Position numbers and translations under genes: made by a program
Assembly: GCF_007341385.1 (NCBI RefSeq)
Contig: NZ_VJYD01000003.1
Span: forward strand, 341,911-405,910
DNA: 64,000 nt
Source: Flavobacterium daemonense
Lineage (GTDB): Bacteria; Bacteroidota; Bacteroidia; Flavobacteriales; Flavobacteriaceae
Direction: 5' to 3'
Shown: piece by piece, positions 6,503 to 14,558 of the stretch
Layout: every line of letters starts with the position of its first letter
Position numbering within the stretch: position 1 is the stretch's first letter
Notes under the pieces: model-generated
Told to the model about the DNA's origin: nothing
Database searches by the model: none
What the model saw: the letters and a program-made list of their open reading frames with translations, nothing else

Positions 6503-7870
6503 TTAGAATAGACCAGGCGCTTTAGTAGCGAAGTCATAGTTTGTCCAAGCGAAAACAGATTTGTCAGCACCAACAGCAGCAGTGTTGTTGAAAACAAGTT
6601 TTGCAAAATCAGTAGACAGAAAAGCTGGATAAGTAGTAACTCCGTTAGCAATTACTGCGTTGTAGTTTGCGCCAGGAGCTGGACTATCAGGAGATGTAGT
6701 TACACCTGGTTGACCGCTGAAAGTTGGGCCTGTATAGTTAATATCGATAGTAACATTAGCAGCAATAGCAGTACCTGTTGCATCGTTAAATTTAAACAAA
6801 CCGTTTGTAGGCAAGTTTGTTGCATCACCCCAAACTACTTTTGTATTTGTTAAGTTGATTTTACAACCTGTTCTGTAAGTTGCAAGAGCACGAATTTTAT
6901 AAGCAGTGTTGTTTGCATCACCAGAATCTTTACCAGCTCCATTGTAAACACCAATTGAGAAGTTTGTCATAGTTGGGTTAGACAAGTTTGCTGTATTAGA
7001 AGGAGTTGAGCCAAGATCAGAGAAGAAACCATCACCTTCCATCATACCAGAACCGTTAGTGATGTCGTTAAAGCCAGCTTCACGAATTTCGATTACGTTT
7101 TTTGCTGTACCTTTCCAACCTAAACACCAGTCAAAAGTATCATCTGCAGAGTTTACAACTAAAAGGTTTTCAACATTTACAGTTCCACCAAAGAATTCGA
7201 TGTTATCATCTGCACCGTCGTGTAACCAAAGGTTTTTAAGAATTGTTCCTGTACCTTGTGCATATAATGAAAGGTTGTTTCCTTCTTTTGTACCGTTGAT
7301 ACGAGCACCTGCGTAAGCAATCTCTACGTATTGTAATTCTCCTGATGAATCGTCATCTTTATTAGAACCGTATGTAGCATCTCCAATTTCAGTTGCTTGA
7401 GTGTAGCTACCATCTCTTGATCCGTTTGGAGAAACAAGAGTTGCTTTACCACATAAAAATACACCAGCCCAGTCACCAGGTAATTTTCTGTCAGATGTGA
7501 AAACAATTGGTTTAGCAGCTGTACCAACAGCTTTTAATTTTCCACCCATGTTTACTTGTACACGTACGTTTGTACCACCTTGAGCACCAGAAGTATTTGC
7601 AGTAAATTTAACACCTGGATCAAGTGTTAAAGTAAATCCGTCAATAACAACTAAAGCACCATCTAAAACATAATTTCCAGCTGGTAAAGTAATATTACCT
7701 GCAACAGTACCTTTTAAAGAATTTGGGTTATAATCTGGATCAGTTAATGAAGTGATTAACCCGTCTTTAGTTCCTTCTGTAGGGGTGGTGTCGCTGTTGT
7801 CGTTACTACTACAACCTACTACCATTGTTGCTGCAATAGCAAGCATAAGCATTTTTTTCATTTGTTTCAT
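6503..7870 (-). CDS. Surface-type lipoprotein with repeat/beta-helix character, partner of the TonB receptor
   Basis: The 455-residue protein has an N-terminal lipoprotein signal ending MVVGC, so Cys20 is the predicted lipidated residue. It is followed by SSNDNSD, an acidic/Ser stretch of the kind that accompanies surface-exposed lipoproteins in Flavobacteriia. The body is Gly/Asn/Thr-rich with right-handed-helix-like runs: GFTLTLDPGVKF, GGKLKAVGTAAKPIVFTS, GDWAGVFLCGKA, LQYVEIAYAGARI, LWLHDGADDNIEFFGGTV. It lies 49 bp behind the TonB-dependent receptor gene in the same direction and presumably shares its transcript. By analogy with other receptor/lipoprotein pairs it may capture ligand at the cell surface. 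The ligand is unknown; the context suggests a phosphate-related compound. Confidence 0.8.
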   Translation of the reverse strand: MKQMKKMLMLAIAATMVVGCSSNDNSDTTPTEGTKDGLITSLTDPDYNPNSLKGTVAGNITLPAGNYVLDGALVVIDGFTLTLDPGVKFTANTSGAQGGTNVRVQVNMGGKLKAVGTAAKPIVFTSDRKLPGDWAGVFLCGKATLVSPNGSRDGSYTQATEIGDATYGSNKDDDSSGELQYVEIAYAGARINGTKEGNNLSLYAQGTGTILKNLWLHDGADDNIEFFGGTVNVENLLVVNSADDTFDWCLGWKGTAKNVIEIREAGFNDITNGSGMMEGDGFFSDLGSTPSNTANLSNPTMTNFSIGVYNGAGKDSGDANNTAYKIRALATYRTGCKINLTNTKVVWGDATNLPTNGLFKFNDATGTAIAANVTIDINYTGPTFSGQPGVTTSPDSPAPGANYNAVIANGVTTYPAFLSTDFAKLVFNNTAAVGADKSVFAWTNYDFATKAPGLF

Positions 7871-7919
7871 TTTAATATTAGTATTTGTGTTGATTTAAAA
7901 TTATTTAGGTTAAGAATTT

Positions 7920-10712
7920 TTATAATTGCCAGTTAAGACCAAAAACAATAGTTGATCCTTTTCGGTAACTACTAATAAGCGTGTCTTTAGTTTCGTTTGT
8001 AACTGTTGAGGTCGTTTGTTGCGTAAGCCAATATCTTGCATTTAAGATGTTTCTTACTCCAAAGTTGATTCCCAATTTGTATTTTTTAAATTCAAAGTTG
8101 TTTATGAAATCAAGTGTTGGAACTGCTTTTTCGATAGTATTTTCACGTAGAGATGTACCTACAGTATATACTTTGTCGTAGAAATAGTTAAAAACCAAAG
8201 TTGATAAAAGAGATGTTTCGTCATTACCAGTAGAAAAACTCAAGTCAGAATTAACTAACAAAGGTGAAGCTCCTTGCATTTTTCCTTTCGCATTTGTGAA
8301 ATAAGTAGAAATAACACCTGTTGTTTGGTTGTTTTGTGTTTGCTCACTATACAAATAAGATGTATTCAAACCCCAAGAGAAATCTCTTGAGCGTGCTTCG
8401 CTATCAAAGCTGTAAAGAGTTTTACGAACTTCTAGCTCAGCTCCAACAACAAATGCTTTGTCTGTATTCACATATGAATATTCGATTGCAGGTGAGTTCA
8501 TTTGCGTACGGCTTATTGGGTTTTGAATGTATTTGTAGAAACCGCCTAACGAAATAATCTCTTTTTTAGATAAATAATAATCATATTTCAAATCAACATT
8601 GTAATCAGTTGATGCGATAAGATATGGGTTACCATACTCGTTGCTATTTACATCAGAGTATAAAAATTGCGCCATTTCTTTAAACTGAGGCATTGTATAA
8701 GTTTCGCTCGCTGCAAAACGTACTGCATTTTTCTCGTTTAGAGCGTACTTTAAATTTACACTTGGCAAAACAAAGTTTTTGTCAATTTTAGAAGGTTTTA
8801 CCGTCAAGTCGTTAACACTGCTTGTAAGGTTGGTGTCCCAATTGATAGTTTGTTTAATCTGCTCAGATCTTACGCCTACTTGCACAGTCAATTTTTCGTT
8901 AACCGGATATAGTAACTGTAGATATCCTGCTAAAATATCACGATTTGCAAGGTAGTAGAAAGGAGAAAGTGCATTTGGGTTGTCTGCTCCTCCACGTCCT
9001 GTATTAAGTTGGAAAACACCTGAATCAAGTCCCGCTTGATTAAGAACCAAGTCTGGATTTAGTGGATCCATAGTTGGCCCTGAACCGAATTTATACAATA
9101 ATTCTGTAAAATTAAATGTTCTGTCAGTAGTACGATAATTTCCTCCCGCAGTCAAAACAGGAGACTTACCTGATTCTGGATTAAAAGTGTAGTTTACTTC
9201 TGCTTTTGCACTTGCATCATTTTCATCAAGTGTCGAAAAATAACGATTGGTTTGTCCAGCTGAGTCCGATGCCGCATTGTAGGAGTTATTTGCGTCATTG
9301 AAAGCATACGTATTGGTTTTACGATCTGGTTCTGTACCTTTTAGTTTGCTGTAAACTCCTCCAACATTGACACTAATTTTGTCGCTAAATTTGTAATCAG
9401 CCAAAAGTTGGTTTGAGAAAAGGTTGTTGTCATCGTTTTGCTGACGTATTACTAATGATTTTTCGGCACCAGGCGTACCAATGTCTCCGTTGATATCATC
9501 ATCAAAACCGATTAATTTGTTTACATATTGCGAGTTGTTGTGAATGTAAAGAGAGTTAACCGATACACTTCCTTTGTCGAATTTGTATTTTGCATTTCCT
9601 AAAAGGGTTTGTGTTGATTTGTAATCCCAACGATCTAAATCATCGCGACGAGTATAATCTCCTGAAAATGTTGCTTGACCAATAAAACCTTTGCGATAAA
9701 AGTATTCGTTGTTGCTTGCAGCTACACCAAAAAGAGAAAGTTTGTTTTTACCAATGTTAAACTTTCCACCACCAATAATGTTGAAATTTTGATTGATTGT
9801 GTTTGATACATTGTCAGTTTTGAAGTTTGTTTGAAAATCATAACTGTTCAAGTTTGTAATAGGGCTGTATCTTCCATTTTGAAGGAAACCAAAATAGCTA
9901 TAAGTTCCATTTGCTACAGCAAATCCATTAGATGAATTAGCATTTGTGTTGATACCAGTACGAGCAGATAAACTTAACATTGAATTTTTGTCTAATTCTT
10001 TTGATGAAATATCAATGTTTGCTCCTGCATTATCACCAAATAAATCGGCAGAAAACGTTTTGTTTACGTTTATGTTTTTGATAATGTTAGCACCAAAAAA
10101 CTCTAACGAAACATTCTTGTAAACTGGATCTTCAGATGGAAGAGGCAAGCCATTTAATGAAGTCGAATTGTATCGGTCACCAAGTCCGCGAACAAAAACG
10201 TTGTTTACACCTTCTTGTTTAGAAACTCCAGTAGTTTTTACAACTGCACCAGCAGCATCAGAAACTCCTTTTCTTGATAGCTCTTGAGCACCAATAACTT
10301 GTTTCATTTCGATAGCATTTTTTTGCTCTAATAAAAGTGCCGACTCTTTTTCTTTATTGACTGTTGCCGATTTTACAACAACATCTTTAAGAGTAAAACT
10401 TCCTGATGATAACACTTGGTTAACAGTAACAGTCTCACCAGCTTTAACAGTAACTGGTTTTTCTACAGATTCGTATCCTACGAAGCTGAAAATGATAGTA
10501 TAATTTCCTGGATTTACGGTCAATGAATATTTTCCGTCAATGTCTGTATTGGCACTAATGTTTGTTCCTTTTATTAAAACATTTGCAAAAGGAAGTGCAG
10601 CATTATTGGTTTCTTTGTCGGTTAATACGCCAGAAATCGTACCTTTGTTTTGCGCGATCGAGATCGTGCAGAAAAATAATGTAATAAATAGAAATTTTAA
10701 ATTGAATTTCAT
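7920..10712 (-). CDS. TonB-dependent outer-membrane receptor (CarboxypepD_reg-like, Plug, barrel)
   Basis: The 930-residue protein has a signal peptide (KFNLKFLFITLFFCTISIA). A carboxypeptidase-regulatory-like domain (about 25-110: GTISGVLTDKETNNAALPFANV, TDIDGKYSLTV, FVGYES) is followed by a TonB plug (about 120-235: SRKGVSDAAGAVVKTTGV, NVFVRGLGDRYNSTSLNGLPLP) and a ~690-residue beta-barrel ending in an aromatic-flanked strand (TIVFGLNWQL). It lacks the SusC-specific RagA signature, so it is not a classical SusC. It should import a ligand across the outer membrane using TonB energy. Its promoter carries an 11-bp-period repeat array like the porin promoter across the adjacent PhoB/PhoR-like genes, so phosphate starvation is the likely inducer. 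Confidence 0.93.
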   Translation of the reverse strand: MKFNLKFLFITLFFCTISIAQNKGTISGVLTDKETNNAALPFANVLIKGTNISANTDIDGKYSLTVNPGNYTIIFSFVGYESVEKPVTVKAGETVTVNQVLSSGSFTLKDVVVKSATVNKEKESALLLEQKNAIEMKQVIGAQELSRKGVSDAAGAVVKTTGVSKQEGVNNVFVRGLGDRYNSTSLNGLPLPSEDPVYKNVSLEFFGANIIKNINVNKTFSADLFGDNAGANIDISSKELDKNSMLSLSARTGINTNANSSNGFAVANGTYSYFGFLQNGRYSPITNLNSYDFQTNFKTDNVSNTINQNFNIIGGGKFNIGKNKLSLFGVAASNNEYFYRKGFIGQATFSGDYTRRDDLDRWDYKSTQTLLGNAKYKFDKGSVSVNSLYIHNNSQYVNKLIGFDDDINGDIGTPGAEKSLVIRQQNDDNNLFSNQLLADYKFSDKISVNVGGVYSKLKGTEPDRKTNTYAFNDANNSYNAASDSAGQTNRYFSTLDENDASAKAEVNYTFNPESGKSPVLTAGGNYRTTDRTFNFTELLYKFGSGPTMDPLNPDLVLNQAGLDSGVFQLNTGRGGADNPNALSPFYYLANRDILAGYLQLLYPVNEKLTVQVGVRSEQIKQTINWDTNLTSSVNDLTVKPSKIDKNFVLPSVNLKYALNEKNAVRFAASETYTMPQFKEMAQFLYSDVNSNEYGNPYLIASTDYNVDLKYDYYLSKKEIISLGGFYKYIQNPISRTQMNSPAIEYSYVNTDKAFVVGAELEVRKTLYSFDSEARSRDFSWGLNTSYLYSEQTQNNQTTGVISTYFTNAKGKMQGASPLLVNSDLSFSTGNDETSLLSTLVFNYFYDKVYTVGTSLRENTIEKAVPTLDFINNFEFKKYKLGINFGVRNILNARYWLTQQTTSTVTNETKDTLISSYRKGSTIVFGLNWQL

Positions 10713-10740
10713 TTCAGTGTTGTGTTTAATTTATTTTTGG

Positions 10741-10817
10741 CAAAGAAAGACACGCATTGTAAAGTTCGTGTTAGCCACTTGTTATGTTTTTGTGTTGTGA
10801 AGTTTATCAAATTGTTA
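10741..10817 (-). promoter_or_regulatory. Pho-box-like array and -7 element of the TonB receptor operon
   Basis: On the minus strand, hexamers at an exact 11-bp period are TAACAA (10817..10812), TAAACT (10806..10801), ACACAA (10795..10790), TAACAA (10784..10779), TAACAC (10773..10768) and TTACAA (10762..10757). Exactly 8 bp after the last unit is TTTCTTTG (10748..10741), a -7-like element. No -33 TTTG is needed if an activator binds here. The porin promoter at 13003..13068 has the same geometry. Confidence 0.7.
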
Positions 10818-10829
10818 CCAAATTAAATT

Positions 10830-10854
10830 ACCGTTAACCGCAATTTTTAACGGT
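10830..10854. promoter_or_regulatory. Inverted repeat between divergent receptor and regulator genes
   Basis: ACCGTTAA (10830-10837) and TTAACGGT (10847-10854) are perfect 8-bp arms separated by 9 bp. They lie just upstream of a possible TATATTTA -7 element (10866-10873) for the response regulator. The repeat could be an operator for the regulator gene. It is not in phase with the receptor's 11-bp array. Confidence 0.4.
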
Positions 10855-10943
10855 TGTTTTATTGCTATATTTACGCTGCGAAATAAAAAACATCGAATTA
10901 AAACAATGAAAATTTGATGTAAAAATCTCAATTCTTGCTATTT

Positions 10944-11627
10944 ATGAAAAAAACACAGACCAAGATTTTATTAGTTGACGATGAACCAGATATTTTAGAA
11001 ATCGTTGGCTATAACCTTTCCCAAGAAGGCTATCAAATTGTAACAGCTTCTAATGGAAAAGAAGCTATAGCAAAGGCTCAGAAAGAATTGCCGGAACTAA
11101 TCATTATGGATGTAATGATGGCCGAAATGGACGGGATGGAAGCTTGCGAACACATCAGAAAAATTCCAGAATTAAATAATGTGATCATTACATTCTTAAC
11201 CGCGAGAAGCGAAGATTATTCGCAGGTTGCCGGTTTCGACGCAGGTGCTGATGACTATATCACAAAGCCAATAAAACCAAAATTATTGGTCAGCAAAGTA
11301 AAGGCGTTGTTAAGAAGGTTAAAAGAACAAGAAGTCGTAACCGACACTATAAATGTTGGCGGAATCGAAATCAACCGCGAAGAATACAAAATCATCAAAG
11401 GCAACCTTGAAATCGCTTTGCCAAGAAAAGAATTCGAATTGTTTTATTTATTGGCTTCTAAACCAGGAAAAGTTTTTAAAAGAGATGAAATCCTTGATAA
11501 AGTTTGGGGTAATGAAGTTGTAGTAGGCGGAAGAACTATCGATGTTCACATTAGAAAACTTAGAGAAAAAATCGGCGAAGACCTTTTTAAGACTATAAAA
11601 GGTGTTGGTTACAAGTTTGAAGTCTAA
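10944..11627 (+). CDS. PhoB/OmpR-family response regulator
   Basis: The protein has 227 residues from ATG 10944; a TTG three codons upstream is possible but unnecessary. The receiver domain (about 5-120) shows the acidic pair D12/D13, phospho-acceptor D56 (LIIMDVMM), T86 and K108 (ITKP). The C-terminal winged helix (about 130-227: VFKRDEILDKVWGNEVVVGGRTIDVHIRKLREKIG, TIKGVGYKFEV) is of the OmpR/PhoB type. It is followed by the cognate-looking histidine kinase and an OprO/P-type porin, so I infer a phosphate-responsive regulator. Its likely targets are the two promoters with 11-bp repeats. A different sensed signal cannot be excluded from sequence. Confidence 0.92.
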   Translation: MKKTQTKILLVDDEPDILEIVGYNLSQEGYQIVTASNGKEAIAKAQKELPELIIMDVMMAEMDGMEACEHIRKIPELNNVIITFLTARSEDYSQVAGFDAGADDYITKPIKPKLLVSKVKALLRRLKEQEVVTDTINVGGIEINREEYKIIKGNLEIALPRKEFELFYLLASKPGKVFKRDEILDKVWGNEVVVGGRTIDVHIRKLREKIGEDLFKTIKGVGYKFEV

Positions 11628-11648
11628 GCATTGTAATATAAATTTGAA

Positions 11649-11815
11649 CCATATAAATTATATAAGTTCATTTAAATTATAGCATACATATTTTTGTATT
11701 CAAAGTTTATCTTTGTTAAAGTTCTGTGCTTTGACAAAGATTTCCTTTTTTATGTTCTAATGTAAATTCATATAATTAAGTTTTGCACTTAAATGAATTT
11801 ATATAACTTATATGG
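11649..11815. repeat. Large inverted repeat enclosing a hairpin, between regulator and kinase
   Basis: The 27-bp arms 11649-11675 (begins CCATATAAATTATATAAG) and 11789-11815 are reverse complements with two mismatches. Inside lies ATCTTTGT (11709-11716) pairing with ACAAAGAT (11734-11741), followed by a T-rich stretch that may terminate or attenuate regulator transcripts. The end sequence AACCATATAA recurs at 44787 and 58109. Confidence 0.7.
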
Positions 11816-11850
11816 AAAAAAAATAATCTCTTAATGGTTCACTATTTTTA

Positions 11851-12930
11851 ATGAAAATCAATTTTAAAAAAACATACAAATTTGCAATTAAGTCGGCATT
11901 ATATATAAGTCTGTTTTCAACTGGCTTTGTGCTGATGTTGATGTCATTATTCTATAAAAATCAATTGAAGCATCAAATTGCTTTTGGAATAATATTCATA
12001 ATTTCAATTTATATCTTCTCTTTTCTAGTGCTTCAATATCGTGTTGAACGCTTTATTTATCGAAGAGTCAAAAAGATTTATGATGAGGTTTCGCTTCTTG
12101 AATCGACACCGCTTATCAATCAGCCCATAACAACCGACATGGAAACGCTTTCCCGAGAAGTGAAAAAGTTTGCGACAGATAAAAAGCTTGAAATCGAAAT
12201 GCTTGAAATTCGTGAACAATATCGAAGAGAGTTTCTTGGGAATGTTTCACACGAATTAAAGACGCCATTATTTACCGTTCAAGGTTATGTGTCGACTTTG
12301 CTTGACGGGGCAATGGACGATAAACACATTCGAAAAAAGTATTTGAAGCGTGCCGAAAAAGGTGTAGAGCGTCTTATATATATAGTAGAAGATTTGGATA
12401 TGATTACCAAATTAGAATCAGGTGATTTAGATTTAAATATGACCGATTTTGATATTGTGGAATTGATTCAGAATGTCTTCGATTTATTAGAAATGAAGGC
12501 CGATAAGAAGAAAATCAAATTGGCTTTTGAAAGTAAAAATGTCCAATCCGTAATTATTCGCGGAGATCAAGACAGAATTCAACAAGTTCTGGAAAACCTG
12601 ATTGTGAATTCGATTAAATATGGTAAAGAAGGTGGTCTAACGGAGGTTGGCGTTGTAAATCTTACCAAGAAGAAAGTTTTGATCCGAATCAGTGATAACG
12701 GAGAAGGTGTTGAAAAACAGAATATCTCAAGACTTTTTGAACGTTTTTACCGTGTTGACAAAAGCGGAACGCGTTCTGAAGGAGGTTCTGGTTTAGGATT
12801 AGCAATTGTAAAGCATATTATCGAGGCGCATAAAGAAAAAGTTTATGTAGAAAGTGAATTCGGAATCGGATCTGAGTTCTCTTTTACACTCGAAAAAGCA
12901 AATAAAGTGACAAAATCTGAGGTTAAATAA
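11851..12930 (+). CDS. PhoR-like sensor histidine kinase
   Basis: The 359-residue inner-membrane kinase has two membrane helices (about 13-34 and 43-62) with only a short connecting loop. It therefore has essentially no periplasmic sensor domain, as in many PhoR proteins. HisKA carries His134 in FLGNVSHELKTPLF. The ATPase domain shows the N box (QVLENLIVNSIKYG), G1 (ISDNGEGV), F box (LFERFYRVDKSGTR) and G2 (GGSGLGLAIVKHI). It lies 223 bp after the response regulator, farther than usual for a pair, with an inverted repeat between. The partner is inferred from adjacency. No PAS domain is evident between membrane and HisKA. Confidence 0.92.
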   Translation: MKINFKKTYKFAIKSALYISLFSTGFVLMLMSLFYKNQLKHQIAFGIIFIISIYIFSFLVLQYRVERFIYRRVKKIYDEVSLLESTPLINQPITTDMETLSREVKKFATDKKLEIEMLEIREQYRREFLGNVSHELKTPLFTVQGYVSTLLDGAMDDKHIRKKYLKRAEKGVERLIYIVEDLDMITKLESGDLDLNMTDFDIVELIQNVFDLLEMKADKKKIKLAFESKNVQSVIIRGDQDRIQQVLENLIVNSIKYGKEGGLTEVGVVNLTKKKVLIRISDNGEGVEKQNISRLFERFYRVDKSGTRSEGGSGLGLAIVKHIIEAHKEKVYVESEFGIGSEFSFTLEKANKVTKSEVK

Positions 12931-13002
12931 TTGTAACAGCAGTTTTTGTAGAAGCCGTAAAACGAGGGTTTTAACAATAAATCAACATACGGTTTCATCG
13001 CA

Positions 13003-13068
13003 TAACATTAAATTTTTATTATAGTAACATCTTGTTAATGATTTCTTAACATAGGTGAGTCATCTTTG
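13003..13068 (+). promoter_or_regulatory. Pho-box-like array and -7 element of the porin gene
   Basis: TAACAT occurs at 13003, 13025 and 13047, exactly 22 bp apart. The intermediate 11-bp positions hold TTTTAT (13014) and TAATGA (13036). Exactly 8 bp after the last unit is CATCTTTG (13061-13068), a -7-like element. The receptor promoter at 10741..10817 has the same 11-bp phase and the same 8-bp gap. Confidence 0.7.
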
Positions 13069-13092
13069 CATCCTGAAACTAAGGATAAAGAA

Positions 13093-14403
13093 ATGATAAA
13101 AAAATTAATTCTTGTGATGACACTATTGCTGACAGCAGCAATGAACGCTCAAGATGTAAATCAGCAAAATGTAAATAAACAAGAAGTAAAAAACGAAGTG
13201 CTTCGTATTTTAGATTCGATCAACAAAGCAAAACTTCCAGAAACTAAATCTGGAGGAGGAGTTGAAGAACATTGGTACGATAAAATCTCCTTAAGAGGTT
13301 ATGCGCAAATACGTTACAATGGGTTGTTTTCTACAAATGATAAAGTAGTCTGCGAACAATGTGATAAATCGTGGGGAACAACCTCGACAGCTCCAGATGC
13401 AAAAGCAAACAACGGACTTTTTATTCGCCGTGCCCGTTTAGTATTTTCGGGTCAAGTGCATCCAAACGTATTTTTCTATTTTCAGCCAGATTTTGCAAGT
13501 TCTCCTGTAACTGGAGTTCAGAATTTTGTTCAAATTCGTGATTTGTATTTTGATGTTTCTTTTGATAAACTAAGAGAATATAGAGTTCGTATTGGACAAA
13601 GTAAAATACCTTACGGGTTTGCAAATATGCAGTCAAGCTCGCAACGTTTAACTTTGGATCGTCCTGATGCAGTCAATAGTTCAATTTTGAATGAGCGTGA
13701 TTTAGGTCTTTTCTTTTATTGGGCACCTGCCGAAATCAGAGAACGTTTTGCAATGTTAGTAAGAGATGGTTACAAAGGTTCAGGCGATTTTGGAGTTTTT
13801 GCTTTTGGAGTTTACAATGGTCAGATCGCAAACAAATTAGATGGAAACAGAGATTTGAATGTGGTGGCAAGAGCAAGTTATCCTTTTGTAATTGGCAACC
13901 AAATTATTGAACCTGGAATTCAAGCTTATACTGGAAAATGGGCTTTTACAGATGAAATTTCAACGGGAGTTTCGGTTAATGATCCAAAATATGTAAAAGA
14001 TCAAAGAGTAGGAGCGACTTTTGTATTGTATCCAAAACCATTCGGAATCCAGACAGAATATAACATCGGAACAGGACCGCGCTATAATCCTGCGACCAAT
14101 TCGGTTGAGGTAAAAGATTTGAATGGAGGTTATGTTTTATTAAATTACAAACTTGATTTTAAAAAACAGCATATCTATCCTTTTGCCCAATTTCAATATT
14201 ATGACGGAGGGAAAAAATATGAAAAAGATGCCAGAAGTTATTTAGTTAGAGATTATCAATTTGGTATCGAATGGCAACCAATCAAAGCACTTGAATTGAC
14301 TGCAGAATATGTAGTTGCCGATAGAACTTTTGAAGACAGCGCCCGCCCAATCAACAGACAAGAAGGTAATTTATTGCGTTTGCAAATGCAGTTTAATTTC
14401 TAA
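13093..14403 (+). CDS. OprO/OprP-type porin
   Basis: The protein has 436 residues from ATG 13093. The TTG at 13066 is rejected because it overlaps the predicted -7 element and would precede the signal peptide (IKKLILVMTLLLTAAMNA). After a short linker the chain is a 16-strand-type barrel matching the phosphate-selective porin O/P family: ISLRGYAQIRYNGLF, LFIRRARLVFSGQVHPNVFFYFQPDF, YRVRIGQSKIPYGFANMQSSSQ, LGLFFYWAP and the C-terminal LRLQMQFNF. Family members form anion- or (poly)phosphate-selective outer-membrane channels. Selectivity cannot be confirmed here. Position after PhoB/PhoR-like genes and the repeat array in its promoter support phosphate control. Confidence 0.9.
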   Translation: MIKKLILVMTLLLTAAMNAQDVNQQNVNKQEVKNEVLRILDSINKAKLPETKSGGGVEEHWYDKISLRGYAQIRYNGLFSTNDKVVCEQCDKSWGTTSTAPDAKANNGLFIRRARLVFSGQVHPNVFFYFQPDFASSPVTGVQNFVQIRDLYFDVSFDKLREYRVRIGQSKIPYGFANMQSSSQRLTLDRPDAVNSSILNERDLGLFFYWAPAEIRERFAMLVRDGYKGSGDFGVFAFGVYNGQIANKLDGNRDLNVVARASYPFVIGNQIIEPGIQAYTGKWAFTDEISTGVSVNDPKYVKDQRVGATFVLYPKPFGIQTEYNIGTGPRYNPATNSVEVKDLNGGYVLLNYKLDFKKQHIYPFAQFQYYDGGKKYEKDARSYLVRDYQFGIEWQPIKALELTAEYVVADRTFEDSARPINRQEGNLLRLQMQFNF

Positions 14404-14416
14404 AAAAATAAGAGTG

Positions 14417-14530
14417 AAAATCCGTGTTTATCCGCGTTTTTGCAAATGCAAATCCGTTTAATCTGTGTCACGATTTAGACGCAGATTAAACGGATTCACT
14501 ATCGTGAAGACGCGGATCAACACGGATTTT
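14417..14530. terminator. Nested inverted repeats between convergent genes (bidirectional terminator)
   Basis: The outer arms begin AAAATCCGTGTT (14417-14437) and end AACACGGATTTT (14510-14530). Inner arms around AATCCGTTTAATCTG (14451-14469) and CAGATTAAACGGATT (14479-14496) make a second stem. The element separates the porin (plus) from the glycosyltransferase (minus) and has A/T runs at its ends. Confidence 0.65.
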
Positions 14531-14558
14531 TTATTGTTGCGTTTTTTATTGTTGAGAT

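Noticed and set aside
13066..13092. TTG start for the porin
   Set aside because: It overlaps the CATCTTTG -7 element and precedes the signal peptide; ATG 13093 fits better.
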